Assembly (NCBI GenBank): GCA_042408925.1
Contig: JBHOQO010000119.1
Coordinates: 1-8,839 of the forward strand
Source of the DNA: BPIH01 sp042408925
Lineage (GTDB): Bacteria; Chloroflexota; Limnocylindria; Limnocylindrales; CSP1-4
Length of the DNA: 8,839 nt
Reading direction: 5' to 3'
The position numbers and the translations under genes are program-made. Under the pieces are notes generated by a model, which was not told the DNA's origin, did no database searches, and worked only from the letters and a program-made list of their open reading frames with translations. The first letter of the stretch is position 1. Each line of letters begins with the position of its first letter. Positions 6,856 through 8,839 of this stretch are shown here, piece by piece.

Positions 6856-6945
6856 GAGCGGCGGGCGTTCCGGGAGCGGATCCTCTCGGTCGGCGCGCCG
6901 CCGCCGGCGCTGCTGCGGGAGGGGTGGGCGGCGGGGTCAGGGTAG
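6856..6945 (+). pseudogene. Detached 3'-end fragment of a DUF885 gene
   Basis: The plus strand encodes RRAFRERILSVGAPPPALL followed by REGW and a few residues to a TAG at 6943. This matches the C-terminus of the intact DUF885 gene (RRAFWEQVLSVGAPPPALL then REGW). At DNA level 6859-6927 aligns without gaps to 2709-2777 with 6 mismatches in 69 bases by my count. Upstream of about 6856 no frame continues the DUF885 sequence: no counterpart of the preceding conserved segment is visible. This is therefore a remnant of a second DUF885 copy or a short duplicated tail, not a functional gene. It sits behind the cupin gene and ends 35 bases before the stop of ATPase copy 2, copying the order at the intact gene. 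Confidence 0.7.
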
Positions 6946-6980
6946 GGGACGCGGCGTCGCCGGCGATCAAGGCTTGCTCG

Positions 6981-8450
6981 CTACAACGCGGTCCCAGTGG
7001 GCGCGGCGGCGTCCGCTTCGCTGAGGAGCATCGGGAGATCGACGAGGTGGACGTCGCCGCGTCGAGCGGCTTCGTCGACCAGCTCCTTGCGGAAACCGAC
7101 CCTCGAGAAGAGAACGATGGTGGCCCGGCTCACGTCCACCCCCGTCTGGGCGAGGGCGGGAAGCTTGTAGTCGACGAGGTCGCGGAGGACGTCGCTGCCC
7201 ATCGGCCGGCGCTGCCAACGGCACTCGCCGACGACGGTGACGACCTCCCCGCGGGCCCCGACGATGTCGATCTCCTCGTTCGAGCGGAGCTTCGCCCGGC
7301 GGAGATCGTGGCGGGCAAGCCCCCACCACGCTCCGACCGTGTCGGTCGTGGCGGAATAGTGCGCTCGCACCCAGGCCCGGCAGATATCTTCGAAGGCGGG
7401 GGCCACATGATCGGCGAGAAAGGGTGCCACGTTCCGGTCGTAGTGGACCCTGGGCGGGAGCCCGGCAGCGAGATCGGCCTGGAACGGGAAAACGAAGCGA
7501 AACCAGAACCGGATGAAGGGGTCGGCGACCCGGTATCGGCGGCGGCGAGCGCCGGCCGGAGCGAAGACCGGGTTGGCCGACCGGACGAGATGGAGGTCCT
7601 CGAGGATCCGGATGTAGCGGGACGCGGCCGATTCGTCGACGCGGGATCGCGCCACGAGATCGGTCCACTCGAGGCTCGGCGCGCTCGAGAGCGCGGCGAG
7701 GAGCGAGAAGTGGGTCGCGGTGCCGGTGAGCTCCATCGTGAGGACCTCGCGGCCCTCGTCGAAGAGCGGGCCGAGCGGATCGAAGACCTCGTCGCAGAGG
7801 ACCGCCCTGAGGCTCCCCTGTCGGCCGAGCCGCTTCAGGTAGAGGGGCATCCCGCCGGCGATCGCGTAGCGGGTGATGAGGTCGTCGGCACGCAGCTCGG
7901 GGAGGAACGAGCGAGCCTGATCGAAGCGCAGCGGGGCGAGCAGGAGCGGGGTGGCGCGGCCGTGAAGGGGAGCTCGCTCGGCGAGGAGGGTCGTCATCGT
8001 CGAGATGTGGGAACCGCAGAGGACGAGCTTCACGCCCGGCTCGCGGTCCTCGAGGGCTGCTGCCAGCGCGGAGTCCGCCCCGCGGCTGACCTCGAGGAGG
8101 AGCGGGAACTCATCGATGACGACGAGTCGTCGATCCGGCCCCCGCGGACGGAGGATCACGTCGAAGAACGACCGGACGTCGGGGAGCTCAGGTCGGACGC
8201 CGACGGAGCGCTCCAGGACCCCGGCGAAGGACGCGAGCTGGTCCCGTTCGGCCCGGCTGTCGCAGACGAGGATGTCAGCGTCCTTGCCGTGGGCGAACTC
8301 GCGGAGCAGCCAGCTCTTGCCGGTTCGGCGCCGCCCGAAGAGGAGGAGGGGAAAGGGATCGCCCTCGTCCGCCCACCACCGACCGAGCCGATCGAGCTCG
8401 GCCTCGCGATCGAGGAACTCGGCGTGGTTGAGGAAGGTGTAGAGCGGCAT
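6981..8450 (-). CDS. ATP-binding protein, archaeal-type ATPase domain plus DUF234 (copy 2)
   Basis: A 489-residue protein with the same architecture as the gene at 2833-4221 but strongly diverged. Walker A is GRRRTGKS (39-46), Walker B is LVVIDEF with Asp113-Glu114, and a sensor-like CGSH follows at 145-148. A winged-helix-like segment leads into DUF234 at DPFIRFWFRF, which begins at residue 310 as in copy 1. The nuclease-like motif is better kept than in copy 1: Glu393-x-Asp395 followed by Glu409-Cys410-Arg411, with arginine where the PD-(D/E)XK lysine is expected. It may bind or cut DNA, but the family's function is not established. The ATG at 8450 opens MPLYTFLNHAEFLDRE, the expected family start; no Shine-Dalgarno sequence precedes it. 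The stop is TAG. Two sampled lines are 70 and 72 % G+C, closer to the host than copy 1. Its 3' end faces the DUF885 fragment. Confidence 0.92.
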   Translation of the reverse strand: MPLYTFLNHAEFLDREAELDRLGRWWADEGDPFPLLLFGRRRTGKSWLLREFAHGKDADILVCDSRAERDQLASFAGVLERSVGVRPELPDVRSFFDVILRPRGPDRRLVVIDEFPLLLEVSRGADSALAAALEDREPGVKLVLCGSHISTMTTLLAERAPLHGRATPLLLAPLRFDQARSFLPELRADDLITRYAIAGGMPLYLKRLGRQGSLRAVLCDEVFDPLGPLFDEGREVLTMELTGTATHFSLLAALSSAPSLEWTDLVARSRVDESAASRYIRILEDLHLVRSANPVFAPAGARRRRYRVADPFIRFWFRFVFPFQADLAAGLPPRVHYDRNVAPFLADHVAPAFEDICRAWVRAHYSATTDTVGAWWGLARHDLRRAKLRSNEEIDIVGARGEVVTVVGECRWQRRPMGSDVLRDLVDYKLPALAQTGVDVSRATIVLFSRVGFRKELVDEAARRGDVHLVDLPMLLSEADAAAPTGTAL

Positions 8451-8465
8451 TAGTTGCGGATTGGT

Positions 8466-8490
8466 AGTCTAACAGTCTGCAAGTAAAGCC
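8466..8490 (-). promoter_or_regulatory. AT-rich 5' region of ATPase copy 2 with shared 8-mer
   Basis: The minus strand carries GGCTTTAC (8490 to 8483), whose complement GTAAAGCC also occurs upstream of ATPase copy 1 at almost the same distance from the ATG (32 against 30 bases). A TAGACT hexamer (8471 to 8466) lies 15 bases before the ATG and could be a -10. The plus strand shows a direct repeat AGTCT-AAC-AGTCT at 8466-8478. The line 8461-8520 is 58 % G+C, the lowest I counted. Promoter or operator function is inferred. Confidence 0.3.
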
Positions 8491-8770
8491 GCACGGCCCC
8501 GGCGTGGTCTGAGCCTTGAGCTCGGAGCCATGTTGCGCTCCGTCTGCCGGTGCTTCTGCTCGACGTCTTGGAATGCCCACTGCTTGCGCCGACGACTTCC
8601 GCGTCGCCATCTTTCTGCTTCAGCTCGTCCAAGCCGCCCGGACGGCCGCGCCAGCATCCCAAGTCTGTGCTGCAGCATGAGCCGGTTCTGGCGGGCGTCG
8701 GCCCGCTCCTTCATCGTCGCCTGCGGCTCGGCGGCGGCTGATACCACATACCGGATAGCCCGAGCAACCG

Positions 8771-8788
8771 CGCCTCCTCGGGGAGGCG
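8771..8788 (-). terminator. Hairpin downstream of the right-edge gene
   Basis: CGCCTCC-TCGG-GGAGGCG is a perfect 7-base-pair stem with a 4-base loop. On the minus strand it begins 8 bases after the TGA of the right-edge gene, where a terminator belongs. The following minus-strand bases are not a U-tract, so it is an atypical terminator or simply stabilises the 3' end. Confidence 0.45.
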
Positions 8789-8796
8789 TTCTGCCG

Positions 8797-8839
8797 TCAC
8801 AGCAGCTGCCGGAGGCGGTCGAGGCGGTAGCCGGCCGCG
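8797..8839 (-). CDS. C-terminal end of an unidentified gene
   Basis: The minus strand enters the window in an open frame reading AAGYRLDRLRQLL and stops at TGA (8799-8797). A hairpin follows at once, which supports a real gene end. Thirteen residues are too few to name a family. The gene runs in the same direction as ATPase copy 2 but is separated from it by about 350 bases and the hairpin, so they are probably not one operon. Confidence 0.5.
   Translation of the reverse strand, partial: AAGYRLDRLRQLL

Larger units (their letters stand above)
8451..8796. other. 346-base region without a recognisable gene
   Basis: Two sampled lines here are 63 and 65 % G+C and the promoter-proximal one 58 %, below the coding average. 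Short open frames exist, the longest a 92-residue minus-strand frame (8747-8469) rich in Arg and Gln containing RRRKQWAFQDVEQKHRQTER; I recognise none of them and none has a convincing start. It may be a decayed gene or mobile-element remnant, but no transposase or integrase motif, terminal inverted repeat or tRNA is visible. The region holds the 5' signals of ATPase copy 2 and a hairpin near its right end. Confidence 0.5.

Noticed and set aside
6924..8453. 509-codon plus-strand frame antisense to ATPase copy 2
   Set aside because: Acidic low-complexity shadow; the minus strand has intact Walker motifs and DUF234.
8469..8747. Transposase or integrase remnant in the right-hand gap
   Set aside because: I considered this because of the low GC and Arg/Gln-rich frame, but no catalytic motif, terminal repeats or target duplication could be seen.

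Overview
The window is very GC-rich: sampled 60-base lines run from about 62 to 88 % G+C. All genes read as ordinary bacterial proteins. The composition, the BTAD-TPR regulator, the DUF885 metallopeptidase and the mostly Shine-Dalgarno-free starts fit a high-GC Chloroflexota or Actinomycetota genome. This is inference; no rRNA, tRNA or taxon-specific gene is present to fix the lineage.

Layout, left to right. (1) 1-972, minus: N-terminal 324 residues of a homocysteine S-methyltransferase, cut by the window edge. (2) 1002-2789, plus: DUF885 zinc-metallopeptidase-like protein, divergent from gene 1 across only about 30 bases. (3) 2833-4221, minus: ATP-binding protein with an archaeal-type ATPase domain and a C-terminal DUF234 (PD-(D/E)XK-like) domain, convergent with gene 2. 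(4) 4364-6196, minus: winged-helix/BTAD/TPR transcriptional regulator. (5) 6275-6712, plus: small cupin protein, divergent from the regulator, with two tandem ribosome binding site plus start units. (6) 6856-6945, plus: a detached copy of the last codons of a DUF885 gene. (7) 6981-8450, minus: a second, diverged ATPase-DUF234 protein. (8) 8451-8796: low-GC stretch without a recognisable gene, ending in a hairpin. (9) 8797-8839, minus: last codons of another gene.

How the parts may fit together. The methyltransferase and peptidase are likely housekeeping functions. The regulator and cupin form a divergent pair with a perfect inverted repeat between them, so the regulator may control itself and the cupin. 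The two ATPase-DUF234 genes look like accessory genes: the first is clearly lower in GC than its neighbours, the second is preceded by low-GC DNA, and both sit tail-to-tail with a DUF885 3' end, one intact and one a fragment. That repeated arrangement, the shared 8-base element upstream of both ATPases, and their differently decayed nuclease-like motifs are the most unusual signals here. I see no CRISPR array, transposase, RNA gene or recognisable complete defence system.
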